Of a stretch of 5,134 nt of DNA, positions 4,661 to 5,134 are shown in pieces. Positions within the stretch are counted from its first letter, which is position 1; each line of letters starts with the position of its first letter. The stretch is from Kiritimatiellia bacterium (GTDB lineage: Bacteria > Verrucomicrobiota > Kiritimatiellia > RFP12 > UBA1067), in contig JAFNRY010000285.1 in the NCBI GenBank assembly GCA_017385345.1, positions 1 through 5,134 on the forward strand, in the 5' to 3' direction. The position numbers were made by a program, and so were the translations under genes. A model generated the notes under the pieces. That model was not told the origin of the DNA, made no database searches, and saw nothing but the letters and a program-made list of their open reading frames with translations.

Positions 4661-5125
4661 TCAAACCCTCCTGCGTTTGCGGGGACGGCACCCGTTGTGG
4701 GGAACCGGCGTGCAATCCACGATCGCCGTCACCTTGATGCCCGCGGCCTGGATCGCGCGGACCGCGCTTTCGCGGCCGGCGCCGGCGCCCTGCATCCTGA
4801 CTTCGCACTCGTGCATGCCCTTGGCGACGGCGGTGCGCGCGGCGTCCTGCGCCACCATCGTAGCCGCGAACGCCGTGGACTTGCGCGACCCCTTGAAGCC
4901 GGCCTTGCCCGCCGAGCTCCAGGATATCACCCCGCCCCTCGCGTCCGCTATGGACACCTGAGTATTGTTGAACGTGCTGCGGATGAACGCGATTCCGGCC
5001 GGAATCGACTTGCCGGAGCGCTTTTTCGCGACCGCCTCGCCGCCCTCGGCGGCCGGCGCCGCCGCAGCGGGAGCCGCCGTCGCCGGAGCCTCCGCCGCCA
5101 CCGCGTCTTTCTTCTCTTCTGACAT
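4661..5125 (-). CDS. rpsK: Small ribosomal subunit protein uS11 with alanine-rich N-terminal extension
   Basis: uS11 sits on the 30S platform next to the mRNA exit region. The core begins near residue 34 and shows SIPAGIAFIRSTFNNTQVSI (40-59), GGVISWSSAGKAGFKGSRKS (64-83), FAATMVAQDAA (86-96), AGAGRESAVRAIQAAGI (114-130) and the family end DCTPVPHNGCRPRKRRRV (137-154), including the HNG site that can form isoaspartate in other bacteria. The product is 154 residues against about 129 in Escherichia coli; the excess is an Ala/Pro/Glu-rich N-terminal stretch (about 1-33). The ATG at 5125 is the likeliest start, but only nine bases lie beyond it, with no clear Shine-Dalgarno visible and no in-frame stop, so a start further right cannot be excluded. 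A TAG at 5133-5131 or a TAA at 5129-5127 could end the expected upstream rpsM. Confidence 0.95.
   Translation of the reverse strand: MSEEKKDAVAAEAPATAAPAAAAPAAEGGEAVAKKRSGKSIPAGIAFIRSTFNNTQVSIADARGGVISWSSAGKAGFKGSRKSTAFAATMVAQDAARTAVAKGMHECEVRMQGAGAGRESAVRAIQAAGIKVTAIVDCTPVPHNGCRPRKRRRV
4666..4672 (-). promoter_or_regulatory. rpsD ribosome binding site embedded in the end of rpsK
   Basis: AGGAGGG on the minus strand lies seven bases before the rpsD ATG. It is formed by the AGG AGG GTT codons of the conserved Arg-Arg-Val terminus of uS11, so the coding sequence doubles as the translation signal and fixes the rpsD start. Confidence 0.85.
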
Positions 5126-5134
5126 CTTATCTAC

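Noticed and set aside
4041..4961. Plus-strand open frame of 306 codons opposite rpsD and rpsK
   Set aside because: Antisense shadow of two well-identified ribosomal protein genes; no family features and no plausible start signal.
1..5134. CRISPR arrays, insertion sequences, tRNA or rRNA genes, prophage signs
   Set aside because: I saw no spaced direct repeats, transposase-like frames, terminal inverted repeats or tRNA-like folds; the window is almost fully occupied by chromosomal housekeeping genes.

Overview
The window comes from a GC-rich, Gram-negative bacterial chromosome, and every gene I can support lies on the minus strand. The Gram-negative assignment rests on two late lipid A biosynthesis genes, lpxI and lpxB. 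The use of LpxI rather than LpxH, together with the style of the RNA polymerase alpha N-terminus, the divergent LpxB N-terminus and the alanine-rich tails on ribosomal proteins, makes me lean towards the PVC superphylum (Verrucomicrobiota, Kiritimatiellota or Lentisphaerota). That placement is an inference from memory and is not proven here.

There are two tandem transcription units, both read right to left. The right-hand unit (about 5134 to 2301) is the alpha operon: rpsK (uS11), rpsD (uS4), rpoA (RNA polymerase alpha), rplQ (bL17) and then, unusually, rpsU (bS21). Gene gaps are 2 to 41 bases. The strong Shine-Dalgarno sequences of rpsD and rpsU are embedded in the last codons of the gene before them. 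The unit closes with a good rho-independent terminator (GC stem, GCGA tetraloop, T tract) at 2301-2330. rpsM would be expected just beyond the right edge.

The intergenic region 2177-2380 holds a hairpin behind rpsU, the terminator, a perfect extended -10 promoter element (TGGTATAAT), a leader hairpin and a strong ribosome binding site. These serve the left-hand unit: two small overlapping membrane-protein genes of unknown function (115 and 95 residues), then lpxI and lpxB. Neighbouring genes overlap by 13, 16 and 4 bases, so translation is probably coupled throughout. lpxB runs off the left edge after 246 codons. LpxI hydrolyses UDP-2,3-diacylglucosamine to lipid X, and LpxB condenses lipid X with another UDP-2,3-diacylglucosamine to form the lipid A disaccharide, so the two enzymes act in consecutive steps.

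The least explained part is the small membrane-protein pair, which shares an operon with the outer-membrane lipid genes and carries conserved-looking acidic and histidine residues. Everything else is housekeeping. The secondary points are the rpsU position, the low-complexity tails on uS11 and bL17, the altered LpxB N-terminus, and a third RNA segment that could compete with the terminator stem.
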